Origin: CAYUPI01 sp964446585
Lineage (GTDB): Bacteria; Verrucomicrobiota; Verrucomicrobiia; Limisphaerales; UBA8199
Assembly (NCBI GenBank): GCA_964446585.1
Contig: CAYUPI010000007.1
Coordinates: 62,001 to 126,000 of the forward strand
DNA length: 64,000 nt
Reading direction: 5' to 3'
Shown: piece after piece, positions 34,339 through 43,256 of the stretch
Position numbering within the stretch: the stretch's first letter is position 1
Layout of the letters: every line of letters starts with the position of its first letter
Position numbers and translations under genes: made by a program
The notes under the pieces: model-generated
Database searches by the model: none
Seen by the model: the letters and a program-made list of their open reading frames with translations, nothing else
Told to the model about the DNA's origin: nothing

Positions 34339-36495
34339 TCACTCGGAGTTGCTGCAGGAATTGGTGGACGCGGAAGGCCGAGACGAGTCTTGCGCGTTGA
34401 TTGGCAAGAGCACGCGGAAAGCGCTTCCTTTGCCGAGCTGGCTGTCAACTTCGATTCGACCATAATGGGCCTCAACGATGGTCTTGCATTGGAACATGCC
34501 GATGCCAATTCCCTGCTTCTTGGTTGTCTGGAAAGGGCGAAAAAGCGATTTCTCGACAAAGTCCGAACTCATGCCACAGCCATCATCGGCTACGGTCACC
34601 ACCGCGAAGCCGTTTTGCTGGCTGGTTTCGACCATGACGTGCCCTTTGGGGGCTACTGCCTCTCGGGCGTTGAGAACGAGGTTCGTGACGACATTCTGAA
34701 TCTGCGCAGGATCAACCCGGACTCTGGGAATTGGCCGGAGCTGCCGCGAGAGCTCTACGTACGGCGCCTCAGCCAGACTGGCGAGCGACTCAGTGACGAG
34801 TTGATTCAAATCCGATTCGATTGGCCGCAAAGCGACTTCTTTTCGAAAGAGACTGAGCCGACTGATTAACAGGTTGATGTGAGCAACGGTCTTGGAGATT
34901 CCACGCAAAGCGTCCTCGCGAAATCGCGGGTCGCCAAAATGCACCGGCAGATTCTGCAGCATCAAAGAGAGAGTGGATGCCGTGTTCTTTAAGTCGTGAA
35001 CGAAAAAGGCGGACATTGCCTGGAAGGCTTCCAACTGCTTCGCTTGCGAGACCCTCTGCGACAACTGGATATTGAGGAGGCTGGCTGCGGCCTGGTCTCC
35101 AACGGATTTGAGCAGATCAAGGTCCTGGAGCGAGAAGCGCAGGCCCCCAACCCGGTCGCCGATCGTGATGAGCCCGAGGAGCTCCCCGCCTGCGTGCATC
35201 GGCACACAGAGCCTGTTTCCGCCTTTGCGGAATTCATCCGGCTGGAGGCGTCGGAGGGGTGCCGCCCAGAGCTCTTTGCACATGTCGAGGTCAACAGGAT
35301 TAGGTTGTTGTCTTAATGCCTCGATGACCTGCGCCGCATCGGCCGCGTCCAGTCCCAGGTGCCGCGCTTTCACTTCGGAGAGGGAAGTGGAGGCGGCCAG
35401 CGTGAGCCTCTCTTTCCTGTCGTCCGGCAGCCAGACCGATACTGAGAGCGCCTGGAAAATCTCCGAGGCTAGTTTAGCAACAGCGGCACAGAGTTCTTGT
35501 TGTTCCACGCATCGGGCGGTTCCTTCGGTGAAAGTGCGCCAGACGGTCCGGTAATCATAGAGCGGCCTTTGGAAATGCCGGCTTACCAGGCGCTTGGTGA
35601 TGAGGCGTGTCCGATCTGACAGCAATACTATCGCCAGAAGCGCCAGAGCAAGCAGCGCAACGAATGATTTGAGGGCAAAGGAAGAATCGCCACCAAGGAA
35701 AGTGATTATTTTGGCGATTACTCCGATAATCAATAAATAGATGCCCGCCAGCATCACGGTCAGCGAGTTGTGAAGAACCGAATGCGACGGATAGACGCTG
35801 ACCTCGAAATGGCCGGCTCGAAACAGCGAGCGCAGAATGAGCAGGCAGGCAACAAGTAACGCGCCGGAATTGAGGGCTTGCAGCGAAAGGCTCGACGACC
35901 GAAATAAGAGTATTTGGCTGCTGGTATATGAGCGCACGACGAAAAGGACGCCCAGGCCCAGGATCATGAACTTAATGCGCCAGCGGATGGTACCGATGGC
36001 AGCGCGGAATGTTCGTTCCAGGTTCATCAGGATGAGGATAGCGCCAATTAGGAAGACCAGTTGCAATATGAGGGCCTGACCGCCCAGCTTGAGTATCCAA
36101 TGGTCTCCTGTCGTTGTCCGGCCAATGGAGGCGATGAGCTTGCCGCCAGCCAGGGCCACCATTGCTATCGGGACTAGAAAGGCTGCGGCCAGCGGGAGCC
36201 GCCAGTTTGTGGTGAATTCGCGATAGTGTCCGCGCGCGTAAGTCAGACTGAAGAAAAGCCAGATCCCCGGCAGGAAAGCCATTGCGATGAAACGCCAATT
36301 CTGCCAGAAGGCGATATCCTCTGGCAGTACCGCGTCCGCAGCCAGTCCCGACAAGATGCTCTCAACGGCGAAAGCGGCCATGCCCGCCACGAACGCCCAG
36401 TGGGCGAGGGATCGGCGTTCATGCCAGGCAACGATCAAAGCCGTCATGGCTCCGAAAATTGCGCTGGCAAAGGCCATTATAACGCCAGTGTCCAT
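34339..36495 (-). CDS. prsK: PrsK, exosortase-system sensor histidine kinase
   Basis: 718 residues. The N-terminal ~290 residues contain about eight to nine membrane helices, then a GAF-like domain (about 300-460) and a HisKA-like segment FFVHDLKNTASTLSLML with His500. The ATPase domain has NLVLNAREAV, DDGCGMSSDF and KKQGIGIGMFQCK boxes. This is the architecture of PrsK kinases found with XrtA-type loci. It lies immediately upstream of prsR and probably phosphorylates it in response to an envelope or polysaccharide signal. Confidence 0.92.
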   Translation of the reverse strand: MDTGVIMAFASAIFGAMTALIVAWHERRSLAHWAFVAGMAAFAVESILSGLAADAVLPEDIAFWQNWRFIAMAFLPGIWLFFSLTYARGHYREFTTNWRLPLAAAFLVPIAMVALAGGKLIASIGRTTTGDHWILKLGGQALILQLVFLIGAILILMNLERTFRAAIGTIRWRIKFMILGLGVLFVVRSYTSSQILLFRSSSLSLQALNSGALLVACLLILRSLFRAGHFEVSVYPSHSVLHNSLTVMLAGIYLLIIGVIAKIITFLGGDSSFALKSFVALLALALLAIVLLSDRTRLITKRLVSRHFQRPLYDYRTVWRTFTEGTARCVEQQELCAAVAKLASEIFQALSVSVWLPDDRKERLTLAASTSLSEVKARHLGLDAADAAQVIEALRQQPNPVDLDMCKELWAAPLRRLQPDEFRKGGNRLCVPMHAGGELLGLITIGDRVGGLRFSLQDLDLLKSVGDQAAASLLNIQLSQRVSQAKQLEAFQAMSAFFVHDLKNTASTLSLMLQNLPVHFGDPRFREDALRGISKTVAHINLLISRLSLFRKEVALRPIESDLNQLVTESLASLAEAPYVELSRQLRPIPRVRVDPAQIQNVVTNLVLNAREAVAPKGHVMVETSQQNGFAVVTVADDGCGMSSDFVEKSLFRPFQTTKKQGIGIGMFQCKTIVEAHYGRIEVDSQLGKGSAFRVLLPINAQDSSRPSASTNSCSNSE

Positions 36496-36667
36496 CCGAT
36501 TGGGGCAAGTAGGAGCGGAACGATTGCAGCCTCCAAATATAAAAAGCCAGAATCGCGGTTAACTTGATGAGCCAGTCGAAAGCGAAACGGGTAGCGAAAC
36601 AGTTATTCACGGCCCCCGATGAGTCTCGAGGAACCGAGGCGCCGGCTTGCGGGGAGGCGAACGGAAA

Positions 36668-37393
36668 CTACTGCGGTATAACTTGACCGCGGCGCCGCAA
36701 AGTTCTGCGGCCAAACTCGAGTCTTACGCCGAAAAACACCAGAGGCGTGAGGCCCAGAGCCAAATAGAGCCCGGTCGCCCCGGCGTCAGGAACCGACGTG
36801 CCCTTCATTGTTGAGGTTATCGTACTCCCTGTCGAACTCGTAATATCAAATTCGAGCGTGAGTGAAAAAGCCGAACTGAAGCTCTTGAGATCAACATTAG
36901 AGCCATTAAAAGGACCCGTCCCGTAACTGAACGTCCCAAGCAACGTGTTATGTCCAAAAGGGGTGTCGGCCGTATCAGCCCATGCAGTGAGCGTCACACC
37001 GGAGAAACCTGTACCCCCGAAGACATCACTCAATGAAAAGTGCCCGGCACTGAATCCAGTTTCGGTAAACTCCAGCTTCAAAGAGGACGTGCCTGGAGTA
37101 TCCCTGGTTATCGCGAGAGAAAGATAAGGAGAACTGGTGCTGCCGAAAGCGGGCATCGTCTTCCCAACCACATTGACGCTCCACGTGCCGACCGGGCCCA
37201 GGTAATCCACAATTCCGAGCGTAGGGTAGATATCCCCCACGCCGTTGTCGGTGATTGTCTTTGTGGTTGCGCCGCTTGTCAGCCTCAAAATCGGTTGACC
37301 ATTAGCGGCCAAGGCAACGCCAATCACGACCGTCACGAGGAGGGGGTTAAGCGCCCTTCGAATTCTCGCTTGTGGCGTTCGATTCATCGACAT
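36668..37393 (-). CDS. VPD-CTERM exosortase substrate with shared beta domain
   Basis: 241 residues; ATG 37393 or 37387. Signal peptide (LNPLLVTVVIGVALAANGQ). The body (LRLTSGATTKTITDNGVGDI, DYLGPVGTWSVNVVGKTMP, SPYLSLAI) is clearly paralogous to the N-terminal domain of the 32680 protein. The sorting tail is VPDAGATGLYLALGLTPLVF followed by a basic end (RRTLRRRGQ). Exosortase processing is predicted. No sigma-54 site was found in the short upstream gap, so it may be read from elsewhere. Confidence 0.8.
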   Translation of the reverse strand: MSMNRTPQARIRRALNPLLVTVVIGVALAANGQPILRLTSGATTKTITDNGVGDIYPTLGIVDYLGPVGTWSVNVVGKTMPAFGSTSSPYLSLAITRDTPGTSSLKLEFTETGFSAGHFSLSDVFGGTGFSGVTLTAWADTADTPFGHNTLLGTFSYGTGPFNGSNVDLKSFSSAFSLTLEFDITSSTGSTITSTMKGTSVPDAGATGLYLALGLTPLVFFGVRLEFGRRTLRRRGQVIPQ

Positions 37394-37439
37394 ATCCCGA
37401 GAAACCTCGCGTTGAAATCCAGCCCGCCTACACAGTAAA

Positions 37440-37460
37440 GGCAGGACTTGCCGTCCTGCC
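37440..37460 (-). terminator. Intrinsic terminator after the 37490 gene
   Basis: GGCAGGAC (37440-37447), five-base loop, GTCCTGCC (37453-37460). On the minus strand the stem is followed by TTTACTG. It separates two VPD-CTERM genes. Confidence 0.65.
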
Positions 37461-37489
37461 CTTTGTCAAAAGCTTCGAACGGCTTCGCT

Positions 37490-38140
37490 TTACTTGCTGA
37501 GCTTCCGGCGTAGGCCTTCCACTCCGACGAGTGCAAAGCCCAGGAGCGCGACAGTCAAGCCACCATCGGGAACCTGATCGATGGGCGGGGTTCCGCCGAA
37601 CGTGTCACCGTCGCTGTAGAAGTAGGCGGAGTTGCGCGCGCCACCAACGTCGGGATTAATCAACGCGCTTATATCCACGATAATCCCGTTGGCGGCTTCG
37701 GTGAAGGTCGCCAGCTTGACTCCGTTGAATGCCTTTCCGGCCCCAACCCAATCAGCCAAATTTAAAGGGTGGCCTTCAATCTCCGAAACGTAGCCGAATT
37801 TGGCGCCGCTATCGACTCCGACGATGTCGCTCAAATGGCCCGCTGAGTCATATATCAGGGCATAATCTCCAGCGAGGGCAGGGTTGGACAGCGTATGATC
37901 AACCTCCCTCAGGGTCGCTTCGTGAATTATACTATTCTCGCGGGTGACATCATCACCGACGATGTTGCCGCTTGGCGTTCCCGGCGGACCGGCTTCAAAG
38001 ACGCTCAACCGGTCGGACATGGTGGAGTCGATGGTAGAGAAAAACTGCAGCGCCGTGATCCTCTGAGCAGAGGCAGGCAATGGAGCCAACGCCAGTGTCC
38101 CCGCTCCAATAAGCACTCCTAGCATCGCTGATGTCTTCAT
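37490..38140 (-). CDS. VPD-CTERM exosortase substrate
   Basis: 216 residues from ATG 38140, preferred over 38161 because AAGGA lies seven bases upstream. Signal peptide (MLGVLIGAGTLALAPLPASA). The body is a secreted domain (LQFFSTIDSTMSDRLSVFEA) without a family I can name. The tail VPDGGLTVALLGFALVGVEG ends RRKLSK, a textbook VPD-CTERM with motif, helix and basic end. A sigma-54 promoter is upstream and a terminator downstream, so it is a single-gene unit probably controlled by PrsR. Confidence 0.85.
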   Translation of the reverse strand: MKTSAMLGVLIGAGTLALAPLPASAQRITALQFFSTIDSTMSDRLSVFEAGPPGTPSGNIVGDDVTRENSIIHEATLREVDHTLSNPALAGDYALIYDSAGHLSDIVGVDSGAKFGYVSEIEGHPLNLADWVGAGKAFNGVKLATFTEAANGIIVDISALINPDVGGARNSAYFYSDGDTFGGTPPIDQVPDGGLTVALLGFALVGVEGLRRKLSK

Positions 38141-38161
38141 TGCTGTTCCTTTTTGTTTCAT

Positions 38162-38478
38162 TTGGTTTTTGGTTTCGAATTCTTTGAAATTCTGCGGGTG
38201 CTATAGGCAGCCTCTATGCCAAGGTTCTTAAGAAACTCTCTAACACGCTATGCAGAGACGTAAATGGCTGAATCCCAATGTCTTGCAGCCGAATTTTTCC
38301 AGAGTTCTCCTTGAAGCGAGGCGGCGCTGGCCCACTAATACCGTAAGAGTTTCCGACAAGAGTGGCCGGAGCGAAACGCTTTTCTGCCATAACTTGCTGA
38401 TTCTCAATGAGAGCCGCATGTTTTGTCGCATTCCGTAAGCGATTCCGACGGTTTTGTGCGTCCTTGTCGGTGTAGTTG
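38162..38478. other. Intergenic region with the promoter of the VPD-CTERM gene
   Basis: No convincing gene. It holds the sigma-54 site at 38207-38222 and, further up, an AT-rich stretch with a short palindrome TTCTTAAGAA. Nothing else is recognised. Confidence 0.5.
38207..38222 (-). promoter_or_regulatory. Sigma-54 (-24/-12) promoter of the VPD-CTERM gene
   Basis: On the minus strand TTGGCATAGAGGCTGC: TTGGCA block and GC after exactly ten bases. Transcription start predicted near 38195, 55 bases before ATG 38140. Confidence 0.7.
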
Positions 38479-39273
38479 TCACTTCGCGAGCCGGTAAAAC
38501 CTCGTGCGGTCAGCAATCGAGTTGGTCACAAAATATCGACCGGTGAGCGGCGTGGCGGCCGGCTGTGCATTGGTCCAACTTGGCGTTGGGCGAAGGCTGG
38601 TGGTTGTTTGCAGGGTGTAGCCGGCGGCGGCATTGGTCCAGGAGAGCACAACATTCGTTCCCACCTGCATCATGGAGAGGAGGACCGGGGTCGTCGTAAT
38701 TGACAGACCCCAACCGCCGGAGATGATGCCCGAGTCGGGACTGGCATCATCAACCACGAAAAGGCTCCAGGTTCCATTTGGCTCGGTGTTTGTGAAAACA
38801 GACAAGGCGGCAACGGCATTTGAATTGCCAGGCGGGGCTGGAGCAGGAAAGTCAAACTGGAGGGTCGCGAGCCTTTTGGTAGGTTTGAAAGTCCCAGACA
38901 CGAGAGCCGATGCCAGGGGCAGTGAGGAGGCTGCATCGTCGTCGAGTGTCAACGTAATATTCGTTACAGGGGTACGGGTGCTTCCGCCTACATTTGACAT
39001 GAGCATGGCCATCTGACCCTCGGGGCCAACCAGGAGGATGTCGATGTCGTCCGGAAAGGTGTGGCTTAAATCGTTAAGTTGGACCGTCACTTTCGTGACG
39101 ACTTGCCCGGTGAGACCAGTGACCGTAATCGTCGCGGGATACGGCGTCGCCACCGTGGGCGGAGTGGTACTGTCATTGATGATGATGCTGGGAGGGCTTG
39201 AGAACGTGAGGACTGTCCCGCTGGCCGCAAGCGGCAAGAGGAGACAAAGGCAGTTAAGAATGGAGGTTTTCAT
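38479..39273 (-). CDS. Secreted proprotein-convertase P-domain protein
   Basis: 264 residues. Signal peptide (ILNCLCLLLPLAASGTV). A P/Homo-B domain follows (LTGQVVTKVTVQLNDLSHTF, DIDILLVGPEGQMAMLMSNV, GTWSLFVVDDASPDSGIISG, WGLSIT), usually found C-terminal to subtilases but here on its own. The last ~60 residues (LSWTNAAAGYTLQTTTSL to RTRFYRLAK) are the same type of terminal beta module as in the 22803 and 24935 proteins. No VPD tail. Probably a surface or secreted binding protein. Confidence 0.8.
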   Translation of the reverse strand: MKTSILNCLCLLLPLAASGTVLTFSSPPSIIINDSTTPPTVATPYPATITVTGLTGQVVTKVTVQLNDLSHTFPDDIDILLVGPEGQMAMLMSNVGGSTRTPVTNITLTLDDDAASSLPLASALVSGTFKPTKRLATLQFDFPAPAPPGNSNAVAALSVFTNTEPNGTWSLFVVDDASPDSGIISGGWGLSITTTPVLLSMMQVGTNVVLSWTNAAAGYTLQTTTSLRPTPSWTNAQPAATPLTGRYFVTNSIADRTRFYRLAK

Positions 39274-39809
39274 AAACTCGTTCTGCGGGCGTTGTATCTT
39301 GCTTCAAGCTATCTCTGTAGTGCTAAATCCGAGAATCGTGCAATTTCCGGAAGATGTTTTGTGCCCACACAGCTTGCCGTTTTCCGCGTATTCAGCATAT
39401 TCCGTGGTTAACGGATGTTGAGAGTCGACAGTTGGTCGTCCTCGTCGTCGTGCTCGTTCTCGTCCTCGATTGTTCTCGGAGGCCGCTCGTTGACTAATCC
39501 GTACTACAATGATGAAACTGCGCGCATTCGTAGCAAAGATTCTTGCGCATCTGCACGATACGCTTTATCCGAGTAATCCAAGTAATCCGCGGTCAAAATA
39601 TCAGTCGTTCGGTTGCGGCTTAGCCGCGCTGGGTTCATCTGCGTCAATCCGCTGTCTTTACTGCGTTCCTTAATGCCGACGCTCCGCGTATTCCGCTTAT
39701 TCCGCGGTAAGTATCCACTGCTTTTGGTTGCGGCTTAGCCAACATAGCTTCAGCGACGTCGGATGGGTCGCTGCTCCCGGAGACGGGCACACTCCGCACA
39801 ACGACGGCA
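39274..39809. repeat. Intergenic repeat island
   Basis: No gene. Two ~60-bp composite units lie at 39566-39625 and 39681-39740, each with an ATTCCGC/AATCCGCGGT core followed by GGTTGCGGCTTAGCC. A partial copy lies at 39381-39412 (TTCCGCGTATTCAGCATATT). A hexamer-like tract at 39436-39479 contains CTCGTTCTCGTCCTCGAT, which recurs exactly in inverted form at 50322-50339. Confidence 0.75.
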
Positions 39810-42800
39810 CTACTTCAACGCGGTCAGCACACGCCTGGCGTCATCTGCCAGGTTTGCCTGGAGCTGGAGGTCGAGGGCCCGCTGGAGGGATTTCTTGCTT
39901 TCGGTCTGCTCTTTGAGGCGATCCTTCTGGTCTTTTGAGAGCTGATAGTGGGCCATGCCGAGGTAGTACATCGCTTTGGCGTCCTCGTTTCCTTTTTTCA
40001 AGCTCTCCTCCAGGAGCCGGGTAGAGTTCCGGTAATCTTTCCGGCCATAAAGCACGATGCCGAGTGTCTTGGCGACTTCCGCGTCATTCGGAAGCGCCGT
40101 GTAAGCCCTGTTGGCCATCTCATACGCCTTTTCCTGCTGGCCAAGCTCGTCAAAGAGACCGGCCAGTTTCTTCACCGCCGGAGGGAAATTCGGAACTTGT
40201 TTCAACACTTGCTCGTAGGTTTCCCGCGCCTCGGCAGGGGCGCCACGTTTTTCCGCGCAGAGAGCGCTGACCATGAGCGCCGGGACGTAACCTGGGTTTC
40301 CCTTGAGAATTTCCCTGGCCTTTTGCTCGCCCGCGATGGCCCGCACCGGGCTGGTCGAGAGCTCCAAAAACTCGAGGTAGCGTCTCGCTTCCTCGACCCG
40401 AGAAAACCGGGGATCTGCCTGCAAAACTGTGCGTAAGGCGGCCTCCGCCTCCGCAAGGCGGCCAACGTTGTAATAAGCACGGGCCAAATCGTAACGCAAT
40501 TCGGGGTCCTCGGGTTTCTGGCCGGCGCTCTGTTGGAGCAATCCCAAGGCCCATTGGTAATCGCCAGCCTCAAAGGCCATTCGACCCAGGGCGAACGCGA
40601 CTTCAGGATCATCCGGGGCCAGTTTGTTAGCATTCTTGGCCAGTTCCATCGCTCGTTGGGGATGATGAAGAGGGCCAGCCTGCAGCAACGCCAGTTTGAG
40701 CAAGACCACCACATTCCTCGGGTTCTGTTTCAAGGCTGCCTCATAAGCTTGAAGGGCCTTTTCGAGTTTGCCGCCGCGTTCGTAAACAGCGCCAATGCGT
40801 GCCAGCAAGACCGGGTCCCCCGGCTGATCCTTGAGTTGCTTTTCCAAGGTAACAAGCTCCTCTTGGCCGGCCGTCTTCACGTCGATGGCAAGCATAGCCA
40901 GACGCCGAGCCGCCTCGTCTTTGCCCGGAAAGTCCTGGCCCCTCGAAAGCGCGCGGTTGAGAGCGTTTTGAGCACGCTCCTCCTGACCCAACATGTAGTA
41001 GGTCATCCCGAGATGAAACAGTTCTTCCGCTTCGGCCGGCAACCGTTCAACTCGCATCTTCTCCGCGCTTTCCTGAAGGAGGCTTAGGGCTCTCTGGTAA
41101 TCACCCTGTTTGAACAGGATCCAACCCAGCGTGCCCGCTGTGTATGCCTGGTAGGCCGCGACCCCTCTCATCTTCCGCGAGACGGGTCCTCCCGTATCGG
41201 CTCCGGCCGTTTCTGCCTTGGAAGCGACTAGGTTTCTGGCTTTGAGCGCCGTTTCGTAGGCCTTGTCCAGCAGACCGAACTGTTCCGCGTACAAGTAGGC
41301 GAGATTGTTAAGCGCAAAAGCTGACTCCGGGCTGATCGCCAGCACTCTTTCGTACGTGGCTCGCGCCGCAGGGAAATCTTTCGTATTTTCCTGGATAGCC
41401 GCCATCAGGATTAGCGCCGGCAAATCGTTGGTCTTCCTGGCCAGATCAGCTCGAAGCTCGTCCAGTGCCCTTTGGTCCTTCCCGGTATCAGTATAGAGGC
41501 GAGCGAGCAGAAGGTACGACTCGTGGAAATCTGGGTCGAGCTGAATCGCCCTTTGCAGAGCACTCTCAGCCAGGCCCATTAGAGCTTGAGCCGCAGGCAA
41601 GGTGCCGAGCACGGACTTGGCCTCCGCCGTAGTGCCAACCGTTTCGCTTGATTTCATCATCTTCTCCTTCACCATCGCCCCCGCTTGGGCCATGTGAACC
41701 TTGGCCAGTAGCAAGTGCGGCTCGGCATTCGTTGGATGCTGCTCCAGTGCCGATTTTGCCCTTTTCAAAGCATTCGTGAACAGCCCGGCGAGGAGATCCA
41801 GGTCCGCCAATTTTTCAATTGCCGGGAAATGGTTTGTCGATAGTTCAAGCGTCCTGACAAATGCGCGGCGAGCATCTTCGCGCCGGTTCTGTTGCAAGTA
41901 AACCAACCCTATTCTCATCGGAATCTCTGCGTTGGTGGGATAATCCTCGCCCAACCGCCGATAGGTTGCCAGGGCTGATTCGAGGTCTCCCTTGACAGTG
42001 TAAGCAGCCGCTAACTGCAACTGCGCCTGGGGCAACCGCGTTTGACGTTTCAGAAGCTCCGTGAGCTGGGTGATGGCCGATACCGGATCATCGCGCGCGA
42101 TGTTAAGGCGCGCCTGAAGGAGAACCGCCTCGGCGAACTCCGGCGCCAGGGTCGTAGCCTGCCTGAGACTTTTGAGTGCTCTCGGTTCATCGCGGTTAAG
42201 AAGATAGGCCAGGGCCAGGTGATAATGAACCTGAGGCAAACGCTCATACACTCTGCTCATGCGTTCGAACTCGGCGAGCGCTTTGCCGGCATCCTGCTGA
42301 GCGAGGAACGCCCGGCCTCGCAGCAACAACGCATCGTAATTGGCCGGCTCTCGCGCCAGGACCTGCTGCAGCAGGGAAGCGCACTCGGTGTAATTCGTTT
42401 CGACCAGCGCAACTTCCGCCCGCCGAATCCATGCAGGCAGATAATCTGGCACGCTTTTGCTGATTTCCCTCAGGAGCCGCTTGCCCTCCTCGCGCTCGCC
42501 GACTCGCAGTTTGAAGTCTGCGTACCTGATTCTCCGCGCGGAACGCGCCGGCGAAAGCTCCGCAGCCGCTTTGAACTCCGAATCTGCGCCTTTGAGGTCG
42601 TTCGCTGCCCAACAGAGGTTCGCTAAACCAAAATGAGCAGCGCTTGACTTTGGTTCGAGCCCGAGCGCGCGCCGAAAAGCCGCATCCGCAGCGTTCGTAT
42701 CTCCCTGCCGAATATGGAGAGTCCCGAGCGCTGTTTCAATGGGTGCGGAATCGCCAACTTCTGTGATGAGTTTTTCCAGTCGCTGATAAACGGCATCGAT

Positions 42801-43253
42801 GTTGGTTCGACTGGCCGTTGTGTCCGCCAGCAGGATAGGAGCTTCAGGATGCCTTGGCATCCTGTCCAGAACAAGAGTAGCCTCGCCGCTTGCCTCTTTG
42901 ACCTTACCAGCCGACAAGAGGATTGTTCCCAATTTGACGCGCAAATCCATGTCGTTCGTCGCCAGTTGGCTCGCTTTTGCGAGGAACGCATAAGCCCGGT
43001 CAGCCCGCCCTTGCTCGAAATAGATCGTCCCCAGCCGACTCAGTGCCCGCGCGTTGAGCGACCGACGTTGCAGCACGTTGAGATACTCCACCTCTGCCTT
43101 TGAATACTGGCCGGCATCGAAGTACTTATCACCGCGCTGTAGGTGACGCCGCGCTCTCGCTTTGGCCGTACAGCCTGTCCCCAGCGTGAGCAACATTCCC
43201 GCCGACACCAGCAAAGCGAGCAACCGCCTCAATTGTTTCAAGTCAATTTTCAT
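39810..43253 (-). CDS. prsT: PrsT, exosortase-system TPR-repeat lipoprotein
   Basis: 1147 residues. Signal peptide with lipobox LTLGTGC (Cys28), then more than twenty tetratricopeptide repeats through the whole length (for example AALKQNPRNVVVLLKLALLQ, DPEVAFALGRMAFEAGDYQW, ALSRLGTIYFEQGRADRAYA). Length and organisation match the PEP-CTERM system TPR lipoprotein found next to exosortases; it is thought to help export or assemble exopolysaccharide or sorted proteins in the periplasm. It follows the exosortase gene by three bases. Confidence 0.92.
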   Translation of the reverse strand: MKIDLKQLRRLLALLVSAGMLLTLGTGCTAKARARRHLQRGDKYFDAGQYSKAEVEYLNVLQRRSLNARALSRLGTIYFEQGRADRAYAFLAKASQLATNDMDLRVKLGTILLSAGKVKEASGEATLVLDRMPRHPEAPILLADTTASRTNIDAVYQRLEKLITEVGDSAPIETALGTLHIRQGDTNAADAAFRRALGLEPKSSAAHFGLANLCWAANDLKGADSEFKAAAELSPARSARRIRYADFKLRVGEREEGKRLLREISKSVPDYLPAWIRRAEVALVETNYTECASLLQQVLAREPANYDALLLRGRAFLAQQDAGKALAEFERMSRVYERLPQVHYHLALAYLLNRDEPRALKSLRQATTLAPEFAEAVLLQARLNIARDDPVSAITQLTELLKRQTRLPQAQLQLAAAYTVKGDLESALATYRRLGEDYPTNAEIPMRIGLVYLQQNRREDARRAFVRTLELSTNHFPAIEKLADLDLLAGLFTNALKRAKSALEQHPTNAEPHLLLAKVHMAQAGAMVKEKMMKSSETVGTTAEAKSVLGTLPAAQALMGLAESALQRAIQLDPDFHESYLLLARLYTDTGKDQRALDELRADLARKTNDLPALILMAAIQENTKDFPAARATYERVLAISPESAFALNNLAYLYAEQFGLLDKAYETALKARNLVASKAETAGADTGGPVSRKMRGVAAYQAYTAGTLGWILFKQGDYQRALSLLQESAEKMRVERLPAEAEELFHLGMTYYMLGQEERAQNALNRALSRGQDFPGKDEAARRLAMLAIDVKTAGQEELVTLEKQLKDQPGDPVLLARIGAVYERGGKLEKALQAYEAALKQNPRNVVVLLKLALLQAGPLHHPQRAMELAKNANKLAPDDPEVAFALGRMAFEAGDYQWALGLLQQSAGQKPEDPELRYDLARAYYNVGRLAEAEAALRTVLQADPRFSRVEEARRYLEFLELSTSPVRAIAGEQKAREILKGNPGYVPALMVSALCAEKRGAPAEARETYEQVLKQVPNFPPAVKKLAGLFDELGQQEKAYEMANRAYTALPNDAEVAKTLGIVLYGRKDYRNSTRLLEESLKKGNEDAKAMYYLGMAHYQLSKDQKDRLKEQTESKKSLQRALDLQLQANLADDARRVLTALK

Positions 43254-43256
43254 GAT

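Noticed and set aside
39948..40436. 162-codon plus-strand frame
   Set aside because: Antisense to the TPR repeats of prsT.
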